5,468 nt of DNA from Deltaproteobacteria bacterium (GTDB lineage: Bacteria > Desulfobacterota > DSM-4660 > Desulfatiglandales > Desulfatiglandaceae). Where the stretch lies: assembly GCA_029932035.1 (NCBI GenBank), contig JAOZQV010000268.1:1-5468 (forward strand). Reading direction: 5' to 3'. The translations under genes and the position numbers were made by a program. The notes under the pieces were generated by a model that made no database searches, was not told the origin of the DNA, and saw only the letters and a program-made list of their open reading frames with translations. Each line of letters begins with the position of its first letter. Positions within the stretch are counted from its first letter, which is position 1. Shown one piece after another: positions 5,400 through 5,468 of the stretch.

Positions 5400-5468
5400 G
5401 AATCAAGCATTAAAGAAGATCCGGTAATGAAACCCCCTGGTCTAAAAGGTGCTTGCGGAGGATCAAAT

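Larger units (their letters stand above)
5040..5468 (-). mobile_element. End of a decayed IS21-family insertion sequence
   Basis: The stretch contains a broken istB gene read leftward and, beyond its stop, the short repeats typical of IS21 termini. TTCCGA followed by ATTC-GGCCA occurs at 5046-5063 and again at 5068-5086, about 22 bases apart, resembling the multiple terminal repeats that IS21 transposases bind. A plausible outer end is the TG at 5040-5041, since IS21 elements commonly begin with TG. The other end lies outside the window, so the target duplication cannot be tested and the boundary is approximate. The element abuts the upstream region of the activator operon. Confidence 0.65.

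Noticed and set aside
1..5468. CRISPR array, tRNA or rRNA
   Set aside because: No regularly spaced repeats with unique spacers, no cloverleaf-like segments and no rRNA-like conserved stretches were seen.

Overview
The window looks like bacterial accessory DNA of moderate GC with AT-rich intergenic stretches. It is built around a small cobalamin (corrinoid) methyl-transfer module. Corrinoid protein, URO-D-like methyltransferase and reductive activator sets of this kind are common in anaerobes such as sulfate-reducing Desulfobacterota and acetogenic Clostridia. A strictly anaerobic host is therefore the best guess, but this is inference from gene content; no rRNA or other taxonomic marker is present.

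Layout. Positions 1-548 are AT-rich and mostly non-coding. They hold one doubtful 33-codon ORF, a possible leftward promoter, a perfect 14-bp palindrome and a good sigma-70-type promoter reading right. Two genes follow on the plus strand: a GntR/HutC-type regulator with a UTRA ligand domain (561-1310), and a corrinoid-binding protein (1337-1987) with the DxHxxG...SxL...GG cobalamin signature. A 106-bp convergent intergenic region (1988-2093) carries a repeat-like CTTTGCGT motif and no clear terminator. Two genes then lie on the minus strand: a URO-D-fold, probably zinc-dependent methyltransferase (2094-3002), and upstream of it a 2Fe-2S/ASKHA ATPase of the RACE (RamA-like) family (3023-4843) that would reactivate oxidised corrinoid. 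From about 5040 to the right edge lies the end of a decayed IS21-family element with a broken istB ATPase gene on the minus strand.

How the parts fit. The corrinoid protein would carry a methyl group on Co(III). The URO-D-like enzyme would move methyl to or from it, using a zinc-activated thiol or substrate. RACE would use ATP and a low-potential electron to rescue Co(II) to Co(I). The GntR/UTRA protein would sense a small molecule, perhaps the methyl donor, and control the cluster. Notably, only one methyltransferase is present, whereas such systems usually need two (substrate to corrinoid, and corrinoid to tetrahydrofolate or a thiol). The partner must be encoded elsewhere, or the URO-D-like protein has an unusual role. 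The substrate cannot be read from this sequence.
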